Assembly: GCA_946629405.1 (NCBI GenBank)
Contig: CAMOXW010000134.1
Coordinates: forward strand, 1 to 27,623
Length of the DNA stretch: 27,623 bases
From: an uncultured Ruminococcus sp.
Lineage (GTDB): Bacteria > Bacillota_A > Clostridia > Oscillospirales > Ruminococcaceae
Reading direction: 5' to 3'
How positions within the stretch are numbered: the stretch's first letter is position 1; each line of letters starts with the position of its first letter. Below are positions 6,733 through 13,843 of the stretch, in pieces. Made by a program: the position numbers and the translations under genes. The notes below the pieces were generated by a model. That model saw nothing but the letters and a program-made list of their open reading frames with translations, was not told the DNA's origin and did not search any database.

Positions 6733-8082
6733 TTACTGCTGTTCGGAGTCACGGTAGATCGAACCTGTCTCAATACCGCGAAGGATGCCGCTTGCACATT
6801 CCTTCCACTGAGCTACCTCAGCTTCGTCGTATGTTACGACCTTCTTAGCCCATTCTGTACAGTAGGTACACATATTATCGACCTTCTGACCGGGCTCTAC
6901 CATGTTGTTAGCACAGAGAGTCTTGTCGCAGTTGTTGCACTTGATGAAGTGCTCAAGGAAGCCGTCGAGTTTTGTGTTATCCACATGGATGTGCGGGAAG
7001 TTCATAGTTCTTCCGTAAGCCATCATCGACTCAGGCTTGAGCTTATCCATGAATCTCATCTTAGGAGTTCCGGGAGGCGGTCCCATAGGAGGTCCGCCTG
7101 CCCCCATAAATCCGGGAGGAGGGCCACCGGCAGGCATTCCGGCAGGAGGTCCGCCTGCATTTGTGCCTGAAAGTGCGCTGATGTTCTTTGCTTCAGGCCA
7201 GTTTACGATGTCAAGGAGGTTGCCATCATACTTCTGAGTCATGTATGCCTCGATAACACGTCCGATGAATGTTGTAGGACGTGTACGGTCAACAAGCTTG
7301 ATAGCAAGATTACGGTTGCCGGTCTCCTCAGCAAGTTCACGGTAATAGTGAACATCCTCAGGGCGGATCCATTCAGATGAAATGATAGCCGAGGGAGTAG
7401 TTACCTTGCGGTAGATGCAGTTTACAAGTGAATAGTCCATAGATATGCACTCAGGCTCAGTGTGACCTGTGAAGCAGGCATGAGCTAGCTTATAGGGACA
7501 TTCTCTTATGCAGAGATTATTAGCGATAAGTCTGAGGTGAAGGTCTGTATCCTTGTACTGTTTGAGTACCTTGCGGAGAAGATCAAACTTTCTGTTGAAG
7601 GAGTGATCGAGAGTGATCTCGTCAACTCCCCATGAACGCCAGTATTCAATGTGCTGGATATTTGTGGGGTATGCGTAAAGTCCGAGAGTTACAAAAATAT
7701 CGGGAAAATTGTTCTTTACATATTTTATGAGTATCGGTGAGTTCAGAGTGAATGATCTGATGCCGATATCATAGCATTTATGTATAAAGTCCCTGAGCTT
7801 CTTTCCCTCAACAGGGTCAAGCTCGTTCTGATCGAGTCCGATCGGGTTTATAAGATAATTGAAATCAAGATCACGTTTCCTACATTCAGCAACATATGCT
7901 GCAAATTCATCAAATGTAAGATTAGGAACGATAGCTGCTGCTCTTCCGCCCGGAAGTCCGTCATAGCGGAGTTTTCCGTAAAGACTTGTAATACTGTGCT
8001 TAGGGTCAAACTGTTCGATGATGTCAAAAAGCTTGTAATCAAAATTAGTTCCGACATCGAACGAAATTGAATCCATATTCAC
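6733..8082 (-). CDS. U32-peptidase-like protein with Gly/Pro-rich insert and C-terminal cysteine cluster
   Basis: A 449-residue protein. The first 300 residues form a TIM-barrel-like U32 domain: NLTFDEFAAYVAECRKRDLDFNY, strands such as RSFTLNSPILIKYV and DEITLDHSFNR, then NNLCIRECPYKLAHAC. Cysteines 191, 195, 203/212 and 222 match the layout used by the [4Fe-4S] members of the U32 group (UbiU/UbiV type), so a cluster is likely here too. Residues 309-340 are a Gly/Pro-rich insert built on AGGPP units. After it comes a second cysteine group (C382, C385, C390, C405, C408, C429) that could bind zinc or another cluster. The start is GTG 8082, with GAGGTG eight bases upstream; ATG 8076 is an alternative. 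It is monocistronic. U32 proteins include proteases, RNA-modifying enzymes and O2-independent hydroxylases, so the reaction cannot be assigned. Confidence 0.8.
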   Translation of the reverse strand: MNMDSISFDVGTNFDYKLFDIIEQFDPKHSITSLYGKLRYDGLPGGRAAAIVPNLTFDEFAAYVAECRKRDLDFNYLINPIGLDQNELDPVEGKKLRDFIHKCYDIGIRSFTLNSPILIKYVKNNFPDIFVTLGLYAYPTNIQHIEYWRSWGVDEITLDHSFNRKFDLLRKVLKQYKDTDLHLRLIANNLCIRECPYKLAHACFTGHTEPECISMDYSLVNCIYRKVTTPSAIISSEWIRPEDVHYYRELAEETGNRNLAIKLVDRTRPTTFIGRVIEAYMTQKYDGNLLDIVNWPEAKNISALSGTNAGGPPAGMPAGGPPPGFMGAGGPPMGPPPGTPKMRFMDKLKPESMMAYGRTMNFPHIHVDNTKLDGFLEHFIKCNNCDKTLCANNMVEPGQKVDNMCTYCTEWAKKVVTYDEAEVAQWKECASGILRGIETGSIYRDSEQQ

Positions 8083-8133
8083 TGGTTAAACACCTCTTCT
8101 TTTATAATGATGCGACTGCAAGGCCGCATTTTT

Positions 8134-8162
8134 AGTATAACATTTATTTAGAATTCAGTCAA
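8134..8162 (-). promoter_or_regulatory. Promoter of the U32-like gene
   Basis: On the minus strand, TTGACT (8157-8162), a 17-bp spacer and TATACT (8134-8139), about 50 bases upstream of the start. Confidence 0.75.
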
Positions 8163-8233
8163 TTCGATGAATATACGGATTAGCCCCTAAATTTCTTAAT
8201 TTTTTGTTCACATTTTACAAGTTGTTATTTTTT

Positions 8234-8653
8234 CTACAAATTATACGCATTATTTTCCTGACGCTTCATATCTTTTATAAGCATTATAACTGAACCTGCA
8301 AGAAGTATCGCTCCCACAATAGGATATACCTTCAGGAGCTTGTTTCCGGTACCGTATATCTCTATAACTCCTGCCGATATCGAGCCAACTGCAAACGTCG
8401 CTGAGGCGGAATTGAAAAGATTCACGAACATCCCGCAAGGTGTCCTCCTTCCCATTGCTATGAATATATATGTTATACCTGCTATGAGCGGGAATACAAA
8501 TGAGTATACCATGTATGGCGAGTATACCCCGAAGCTGAAATGCTCATATACTCCGCCGAATAAAGCACAGAACGCCGAAAACAGCAGATTTCCGAGCGAA
8601 TGGCGAAGAACCCGCCTTCGCTCATTGTCAATATCCGATGTATACAATGTCAC
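8234..8653 (-). CDS. Small four-helix membrane protein, unknown family
   Basis: A 139-residue protein. Four hydrophobic segments are visible at about 21-37, 47-67, 77-98 and 108-125, with a basic N-terminal segment (NERRRVLRH) and a basic tail (KDMKRQ). The start is GTG 8653, preceded by GGAG five bases upstream. It overlaps the last 26 bases of the phosphodiester glycosidase gene, so translation is probably coupled. It is the last gene of the operon with the GT2-GtrA and glycosidase genes. I do not recognise the family. The position suggests a membrane helper in the same glycan or lipid-sugar process. Confidence 0.75.
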   Translation of the reverse strand: MTLYTSDIDNERRRVLRHSLGNLLFSAFCALFGGVYEHFSFGVYSPYMVYSFVFPLIAGITYIFIAMGRRTPCGMFVNLFNSASATFAVGSISAGVIEIYGTGNKLLKVYPIVGAILLAGSVIMLIKDMKRQENNAYNL

Positions 8654-9554
8654 TCACACTCCTCTCCTTGATAGACCTGCCGGTCGTGGTAGGATTATTG
8701 ATGACTTCTCCGTTAAAGTACATGGTCGATGAGCCGCCGCCGTCAAGGTTATAGGCTGTCGTCACGCCAAGCCCTTGCATGAACTGTGCAAGCTCGTACA
8801 GAGATAATCCCTCGCTCTCGCTCGTTCTTCCGTCTGATACGACAAATACATAGTGCAGCTCGCCGATTATCCCCACCGCGGTACGCGGATTGCTTGCCAT
8901 TGCCTGCCCGACCTCATCGTTTTCGCTTACGCTGATGCTGCCGTCTGTTACAAGCGCCGGTCCGAAGCTGAAAGCCTGCCATACTCCGCTGTCTAAAAGA
9001 TCCTGTGCAGAGCTATCTTTGCTGTTTGTAATGTAAAAATTTCCGTCAGGATAAATGCACAGAACATCAGTACTTCCATCGCCGTCATCGCGGTAGAGTA
9101 CGCCGTTGCGGATAACGTAGCCGTTTTCCCTTGCACCGTAAAAATCTCCGTTCACAGCAAATATTGCATTTTTACCATCTGCTATCGACGATGTGGTCTC
9201 CTTGATGTTCCTACCGTATGAATCCTTTGCAAATGCAGTTTTGATATACTGTGCAGACGAAAGCTGAACGTCCGCAACGTATATAGTTGTATCGTTTTCG
9301 TAGTATTCCGTGAGCTTGATGCTGATGTTCTCATCCTGATATTCACTGTCAGTGATTACAGGTTTTACCTCAGGAGAGGTCAGTATTTCCGTTGTATCGG
9401 CTGCACCGGAGGTAGAGAAAAGTGCCATATTCATCTCCGTTGCATCTGATTTTATTACACGCGGTATCAGGAAGGTGTCGAGCATTACATAAACTGTAAA
9501 ACCTGTCAGAGCTATACCATATGTTACCCCCCAGAGCAGATTCTTCTTAGCCAT
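8628..9554 (-). CDS. Phosphodiester glycosidase family protein (NAGPA domain)
   Basis: A 308-residue protein with an N-terminal membrane helix (about 8-29) as signal anchor, then an extracytoplasmic domain. The NAGPA-family signatures are visible: NGDFYG (135-140), FGPALV (197-202), NPRTAVG (222-228) and NLDGGGSSTMYFNG (269-282). The family cleaves sugar-phosphate diester bonds, as in the human uncovering enzyme, or acts on exopolysaccharide and wall-linked glycans in bacteria. The start overlaps the end of the GT2-GtrA gene by 8 bases and has only a weak ribosome site, pointing to coupled translation. Together they suggest making and trimming a phosphate-linked surface glycan. The substrate is unknown. 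Confidence 0.9.
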   Translation of the reverse strand: MAKKNLLWGVTYGIALTGFTVYVMLDTFLIPRVIKSDATEMNMALFSTSGAADTTEILTSPEVKPVITDSEYQDENISIKLTEYYENDTTIYVADVQLSSAQYIKTAFAKDSYGRNIKETTSSIADGKNAIFAVNGDFYGARENGYVIRNGVLYRDDGDGSTDVLCIYPDGNFYITNSKDSSAQDLLDSGVWQAFSFGPALVTDGSISVSENDEVGQAMASNPRTAVGIIGELHYVFVVSDGRTSESEGLSLYELAQFMQGLGVTTAYNLDGGGSSTMYFNGEVINNPTTTGRSIKERSVSDIVYIGY

Positions 9555-10587
9555 TTATCTTCGCCCCGCTTTTCCTGAATATCAGTGTCTTCTGCACAGT
9601 CCAGCTCAGTATGAACATAATTGCTTCTGTAATCAGCTTTGCCGTATATCTGTTGAGCAGTGTTGTGCTTAAAAGAAGGGTGAGAAGCGCTGTGTTGCAG
9701 ATAAGTATAAATGATGCAAGAGTGAAGTATTGCAGCGCAGACTTTTTTACTGACGATCTGCTGCCGAATACAAAGCGTCTGTTTATGTCGTAGTTCATCA
9801 CTGAACTGAATATCCTTGCAGAGATATTAGAGGCTGCTGCTGAGCCTGATATCGCCGAAAATGCACAGAACAGCGCATAATCGACACAGAAGCAGACAAG
9901 TGATGAGGCTGAGAATTTAAGTATCTCCTTGTATATCCTGTATGAGTCACGGACTGTATCAAAATGCGATGAGGAGTTGTCATCGCGGTAAATTGTCTCT
10001 ATCGGGACTTCAATTATGTTTTCGCCCGATTTTGCATAATCCATGAGAACGTTCATCTCATACTCATAACGTTCGCCGCTTATAGAAAGCATCCTTTCAA
10101 TGTGGCGGTGCGAGAACGCCCTGAGACCTGTCTGCGTGTCGCGCACTCCCCTGCCCGCTGAGACTCTGAATACGAATCGTGTGATCGTATTTCCGATAAG
10201 ACTTCTCATGGGTACCCTGCCCTTGAAATCGCGGCTGCCGATAACGAGATTTCCAGGCATTTCACAGGCTTCATCAATAACTTTGATCGCATCCTTTATG
10301 CTATGCTGACCGTCAGCATCGAGGGTCACTACTGCATAGGGAGGGATGTAATTCCTTCGGATATATTCAAGTCCTGTCCTGAGAGCTTTGCCCTTGCCGT
10401 GATTATGGACGTGAACGATTACCTCTGCGTTCCCCGATACTGCCCCGAATATCTCCGCGCATGAGGCACTGCTGCCGTCATTCACGATAATAACCGTAAA
10501 TCTGTTTTCATTCAGTTCGTTCACTATATCTATGAGACATCCGTCCGGTTCGTATGCCGGTATAAGTGCTATTCTCCTGTATTTCAT
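9547..10587 (-). CDS. Fused GT2 glycosyltransferase-GtrA membrane protein
   Basis: A 346-residue fusion. Residues 1-220 are a family 2 glycosyltransferase of the polyprenyl-phosphate sugar synthase type: ALIPAYEPDG, VNDGSS (36-40), the LDADGQH metal-binding DxD (89-95), GSRDFKG, and DTQTGLRAF (150-158). Residues about 225-340 are a GtrA domain with four membrane helices, thought to flip or present polyprenyl-linked sugars. ATG 10587 is chosen because AAGGCGG stands seven bases upstream; the earlier GTG at 10605 lies inside that site. First gene of a three-gene operon with phosphodiester glycosidase and a small membrane protein. The likely role is supply of lipid-linked sugar for an outer-surface glycan at the cytoplasmic membrane. 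Confidence 0.9.
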   Translation of the reverse strand: MKYRRIALIPAYEPDGCLIDIVNELNENRFTVIIVNDGSSASCAEIFGAVSGNAEVIVHVHNHGKGKALRTGLEYIRRNYIPPYAVVTLDADGQHSIKDAIKVIDEACEMPGNLVIGSRDFKGRVPMRSLIGNTITRFVFRVSAGRGVRDTQTGLRAFSHRHIERMLSISGERYEYEMNVLMDYAKSGENIIEVPIETIYRDDNSSSHFDTVRDSYRIYKEILKFSASSLVCFCVDYALFCAFSAISGSAAASNISARIFSSVMNYDINRRFVFGSRSSVKKSALQYFTLASFILICNTALLTLLLSTTLLNRYTAKLITEAIMFILSWTVQKTLIFRKSGAKING

Positions 10588-10729
10588 AATAACGCCGCCT
10601 TTCACGTCAGCCGCAGGTTACCTGCACGCTTATCTTATGACTTCATTTTAAAGGCGTTTCCTTAAAATAATCTTAGATTTTATTTTGAATATGAAAGTTT
10701 CACCTGTTTTTCACAAATCTAAAAATCAA

Positions 10730-10758
10730 TTGACAGAAGGTACGAGCCGTGATATAAT
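10730..10758 (+). promoter_or_regulatory. Perfect consensus promoter with very short leader
   Basis: TTGACA (10730-10735), a 17-bp spacer and TATAAT (10753-10758). The start codon of the gene is at 10776, so the expected transcription start near 10765 leaves only about 11 bases, almost all of it the ribosome site AGAGGTG. Confidence 0.82.
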
Positions 10759-10775
10759 ATTTCAGAGGTGATGAA

Positions 10776-11441
10776 ATGTCTGAGAATAAGCAGATTTTGA
10801 GGAAACTGACTGCTGCTTTATCCATTCTCTCTGCGGCAGCAGGTATAGTTATGCTGATAGTTGGGATCATTGGATATACCAGGAATACAACTGCTCTTTC
10901 AGAAGCTTTTTCTGATGGTCCTGAGGAAGGAGAGTTCTACTCCGGAGAGCCGCCGCTCGGCTCGGCGGAATATATAGTTGACCAGAAGAATTTTTTCGGT
11001 ATGAACAGGTATTTCTACTTCATTTATAACACCGACGATAATGGCGACCCAGCTGAGACTATAGTCGTCCGTGCTGACAAGTCATTCGGCGAAAATTTCA
11101 CAAAGGCCGGCTTCCGCAATCAGAACGGCGTTGGTATCAAAGGGAAATGCCGACGCATGAGCGGAACCCTGAGGGATTTTTTTGAGGATAATTACGGCTC
11201 AGACAGCCTTGCCGGAGGTCAGTTCGTGTATATAGACACCTATAGTCCCCGCAGAAATATGCTTATTACTGCCGAAGGAGCGCTGCTTAACATTGCCTCT
11301 GCCATGATGTTCTGTTTTCACAGTGGCAGGCTCAGATTTCGCTCTGAAAATCAAAAGCTTGCAGTAAAAAATATCGCTTTTGTTTCTGTTATAGGAGCCT
11401 TTGCAGTTATAATCCCTGCTGCGGTGATACTTTATCTATAG
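10776..11441 (+). CDS. Membrane protein with extracytoplasmic domain, unknown family
   Basis: A 221-residue protein. One hydrophobic helix lies near the N-terminus (about 11-34), a soluble region of about 125 residues follows (35-160), and two hydrophobic segments lie at the C-terminus (about 163-180 and 197-220). The loop after the first helix is acidic (DGPEEGEFYSGEPP), and the soluble part has a conserved-looking core around FGMNRYFYFIYNTDDNG. It starts at ATG 10776 with AGAGGTG upstream and a perfect promoter. It is monocistronic and ends at a shared hairpin. I cannot name the family. The topology would place the middle domain outside the cell. Confidence 0.8.
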   Translation: MSENKQILRKLTAALSILSAAAGIVMLIVGIIGYTRNTTALSEAFSDGPEEGEFYSGEPPLGSAEYIVDQKNFFGMNRYFYFIYNTDDNGDPAETIVVRADKSFGENFTKAGFRNQNGVGIKGKCRRMSGTLRDFFEDNYGSDSLAGGQFVYIDTYSPRRNMLITAEGALLNIASAMMFCFHSGRLRFRSENQKLAVKNIAFVSVIGAFAVIIPAAVILYL

Positions 11442-11444
11442 AAA

Positions 11445-11468
11445 AAGCGGAGACATTAGCCTCCGCTT
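11445..11468. terminator. Terminator shared by convergent genes
   Basis: A perfect 8-bp stem (11445-11452 with 11461-11468) and an 8-base loop. The T-run on the minus side (five T) is good and that on the plus side weak, so it mainly ends the hom operon. Confidence 0.78.
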
Positions 11469-11473
11469 ACTCT

Positions 11474-12664
11474 TTATTCAAATACAGGTATAACCGCAAG
11501 TGCGCCGACCTCAGCTGACTTTTCAGCAGCTTCCGTAAACGACAGCTCCTCGCTTGTTATGTAGGAAATACCGTTCTCATGCTCATATGAACCTTCAGGA
11601 GCAGCTGTTCCCGCGGGAACACGGAAATACCAGTGTGCTCTGAAATTATCGATGCAGTCGATAAATGAGCTGTCTGATGCTGACTCCCAATTCTGTGAAT
11701 TTTCATTCTCTCTGTGCTTTATAGCCTCGATAACATCACCCATTACAGCACTTGCTGTCGGAAGCTTTCCGGCGCCTCTGCCGTAGAACATTGCCTGGTC
11801 TATTCCATCACCATAAACAAGAACCGCATTGAATACGTCGCTCACGCCTGACATTATATTCTCATAAGGCACAAGCATCGGCATTACTGCTGGAAGTATT
11901 TTTCCGCCCTCAGTTTTTCTTACAGACGCCACAAGCTTGATAGCGTGTCCAAGAACATCTGCAGCGGCAACGTCACAGAGCTCCGTGCGGGATATGCCCT
12001 TGCAGTACACATACTTAGGATAAACGTGCCTGCCAAAAACAAGCGAGGAAATAATACATATCTTGCGGCAGGCATCGTAACCCTCAACATCGGCTGTTGG
12101 ATCCTTCTCAGCATAGCCGAGCTCCTGGGCAAGTCTCAGGGCATCAGCAAAGGTCATTCCATCGTTGTACATTTTTGTGAGTATGAAATTAGTAGTACCA
12201 TTGAGTATGCCTGCGACCTTGTTGATATCATTTGCTGCAAGGCATTTGTGAAGCGGACGGATTATTGGTATCGCTCCGCCAACGCTTGCTTCAAAGAAGA
12301 AGTTGCAGTTGTGTTCCTTTGCAGTTTTCAGGAGAATATCGCCTTTTTCAGCAACGAGCTCCTTGTTTGACGTCGAAACACTCTTTCCTCTCTCAAGGCA
12401 AGCCTTTACAAAGGTAAATGCCGGCTCTACGCCCCCCATACACTCAGCAACAGACGTTACTTCATCATCGTTTAGTATATCATTGAAGTCCTTGGTGAAT
12501 TTTTCCTTATATGGTGAATCCGGAAAATCTCTGAGATCGAGGATATATTTGATATCCATCTCTGTACCGGCACGCTTTTCGATACTTTTCCTGTTTTTGT
12601 AGAAAAGCTCGACAACGCCTGAGCCTACTACACCGTGACCTAAAACTGCAAATCTGACTGACAT
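11474..12664 (-). CDS. hom: Homoserine dehydrogenase (short form without ACT domain)
   Basis: A 396-residue enzyme that reduces aspartate semialdehyde to homoserine with NAD(P)H, the branch point to threonine and methionine. Visible: the nucleotide-binding loop GHGVVGSGV (9-17), TSNKELVAEKG (98-108), FEASVGGAIPI (124-134), NGTTNFIL (155-162) and the active-site block GYAEKDPTADVEGYDACRK (183-201), with D197 and K201 at the catalytic positions. The long form has a C-terminal ACT domain for threonine inhibition. Here the catalytic domain is followed only by a short extension without an obvious ACT fold. The gene directly upstream encodes a separate ACT protein 18 bases away. GGAGGT precedes the start. 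Confidence 0.94.
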   Translation of the reverse strand: MSVRFAVLGHGVVGSGVVELFYKNRKSIEKRAGTEMDIKYILDLRDFPDSPYKEKFTKDFNDILNDDEVTSVAECMGGVEPAFTFVKACLERGKSVSTSNKELVAEKGDILLKTAKEHNCNFFFEASVGGAIPIIRPLHKCLAANDINKVAGILNGTTNFILTKMYNDGMTFADALRLAQELGYAEKDPTADVEGYDACRKICIISSLVFGRHVYPKYVYCKGISRTELCDVAAADVLGHAIKLVASVRKTEGGKILPAVMPMLVPYENIMSGVSDVFNAVLVYGDGIDQAMFYGRGAGKLPTASAVMGDVIEAIKHRENENSQNWESASDSSFIDCIDNFRAHWYFRVPAGTAAPEGSYEHENGISYITSEELSFTEAAEKSAEVGALAVIPVFE

Positions 12665-12682
12665 AAAGAAACCTCCGGAAAT

Positions 12683-13123
12683 CTATTCGGCAGAGAGGAT
12701 CTTGACCTCTAACACGCCGTCAAGTTCAGTAATTGAACTCAGAGGAGCTATCTCCTCCGAATCGTTTGTTAGCCTGAGCGAAATATTCACAGCAGCAGCG
12801 CCGTCTACCGGGATGCTCTGGTTTACTGTGAGGATATTCGCGTTAAGGCTGTGCAAAAAAGCCAGGGCGCTCGAAAGAACTCCGGGACTGTCGCTGAGAA
12901 GCAGATATAGATTGACTATCTTCCGCGTAAAGAGCTCCTCATAGGAGAACACGCAGTCCTTATACTTATAATAGGCGCTCCTTGAAATGCCGACGCGCTT
13001 ACAGGCGGAGGCTGAGCTTTTTTCGCCCTTCTGAGCGATAAGCTTCTTGACCTCGAGGACCTTTGTGAAGACCTCCGGCAGCACTTTTGCATCAGCGACG
13101 ATCAGTTGTGAATTCTTGTCCAT
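12683..13123 (-). CDS. thrR: HTH-ACT regulator of the ThrR/PheB type
   Basis: A 146-residue protein. Residues 35-56 (SASACKRVGISRSAYYKYKD in part) look like a helix-turn-helix; residues about 70-143 form an ACT domain (LYLLLSDSPGVLSSALAFLHSLNANILTVNQSIP). ACT domains bind amino acids. Family knowledge: the Bacillus protein first called PheB/YszB, now ThrR, is a DNA-binding repressor of threonine-pathway genes including hom. Here it sits in the same operon, first gene before hom, so it likely senses an aspartate-family amino acid and represses its own promoter. The ribosome site is AGGTGG. The symbol follows the homologue's role and is less sure than the family call. Confidence 0.85.
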   Translation of the reverse strand: MDKNSQLIVADAKVLPEVFTKVLEVKKLIAQKGEKSSASACKRVGISRSAYYKYKDCVFSYEELFTRKIVNLYLLLSDSPGVLSSALAFLHSLNANILTVNQSIPVDGAAAVNISLRLTNDSEEIAPLSSITELDGVLEVKILSAE

Positions 13124-13156
13124 ACTGAACCACCTTGCTTTGCCTGCGGAATGCTG

Positions 13157-13208
13157 GCAGTTATTTGTACTGCAAAAACGTCCGCCACAGGCGAACAGTT
13201 GTACACTG
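13157..13208. repeat. Pair of CAGT...ACTG inverted repeats, candidate operators
   Basis: Two related inverted repeats lie just downstream of the predicted transcription start: CAGTTGTACACTG (13196-13208) and GCAGT/ACTGC arms around seven bases (13157-13173). Both share CAGTT and GTAC elements. They are candidate binding sites for the first gene product. The assignment is an inference from position and symmetry only. Confidence 0.4.
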
Positions 13209-13215
13209 CTTAATT

Positions 13216-13244
13216 ACTATAACATTTTTTCCGACATTTGTCAA
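13216..13244 (-). promoter_or_regulatory. Promoter of the thrR-hom operon
   Basis: On the minus strand, TTGACA (13239-13244), a 17-bp spacer and TATAGT (13216-13221). It leaves a leader of about 85 bases that carries two CAGT...ACTG inverted repeats but no T-box or known riboswitch core. Confidence 0.78.
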
Positions 13245-13310
13245 GTGGTAAGGGGAAATTTTTTCACGGCAACAGTATTTTTTGTCCCGAGTTATGAACA
13301 TTCGGAATAT

Positions 13311-13340
13311 AAAAACCTCCCATGCTTATGGGAGGTTTTT
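13311..13340 (-). terminator. Terminator of the envelope-glycan operon
   Basis: A perfect 13-bp stem (13311-13323 with 13328-13340) with a 4-base loop and a T-run, 11 bases after the GtrA stop codon. Confidence 0.92.
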
Positions 13341-13351
13341 ATACTTTAAAA

Positions 13352-13843
13352 TTACTCCGATTCCTTTCTGCTGAACAGGAGGTATTTTCTCGCAAAGAAA
13401 TTCCAGAAGAACGCCGCTCCTGTTGATACTATCTTCGCAAGTATCTGATAAGCGCTTGTTTTGCTGCTGAGCCATATCTCAAACAGCTTTGTTATGCCGA
13501 TAGTCATGCCTAATCCGACAAGTCCTATCGCGGCAAATGCTATGAATTCAACAAGCCTTGATTCAACCTTGGAGTTCTTGAATATCCAGAACGTGCTTAT
13601 AACATAGTTCACTATAAGTCCGAGCACAAAGGATATCGAATTTGCGGCTATCGCGTAGTTTTCATGAAATACAAACCTGAAAAGGATATATGAAACACCC
13701 CAGTCAACAACCGTTGCAAATCCCCCGACGAACAGATAGCGGAAGAACTGTATAAGCGTGTTCTCCGTATCTCCGGAAAAAAGCTTTCCGAATTTATGTG
13801 AACGGAGAATATCCTTGACCTCCTGAAGATCATTGCTTGCCAT
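13352..13843 (-). CDS. GtrA family membrane protein
   Basis: A 163-residue protein. After a polar N-terminal part it shows the GtrA pattern of four membrane helices: FFRYLFVGGFATVVDWGVSYILF, NSISFVLGLIVNYVISTFWIF, FIAFAAIGLVGLGMTIGI (in part) and a last helix ending in the family's typical WNFFARKYLLF. GtrA proteins are linked to moving or presenting polyprenyl-phosphate sugars for surface polysaccharides. The start ATG overlaps the stop of the FAD oxidoreductase gene (TAATG), with GAGGAG before it. Last gene of a three-gene operon. A second GtrA domain lies 4 kb away in the GT2 fusion. Confidence 0.9.
   Translation of the reverse strand: MASNDLQEVKDILRSHKFGKLFSGDTENTLIQFFRYLFVGGFATVVDWGVSYILFRFVFHENYAIAANSISFVLGLIVNYVISTFWIFKNSKVESRLVEFIAFAAIGLVGLGMTIGITKLFEIWLSSKTSAYQILAKIVSTGAAFFWNFFARKYLLFSRKESE

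Noticed and set aside
6670..7170. Plus-strand open frame of 166 codons
   Set aside because: It starts inside the DUF1858 terminator and reads antisense through the U32-like gene.
7037..7237. Plus-strand frame rich in Gly and Pro
   Set aside because: It is the mirror frame of the Gly/Pro repeat in the U32-like gene and has no ribosome site or promoter.
13124..13215. Possible T-box or threonine riboswitch in the thrR-hom leader
   Set aside because: No T-box sequence, specifier loop or terminator/antiterminator pair is visible; only short inverted repeats.
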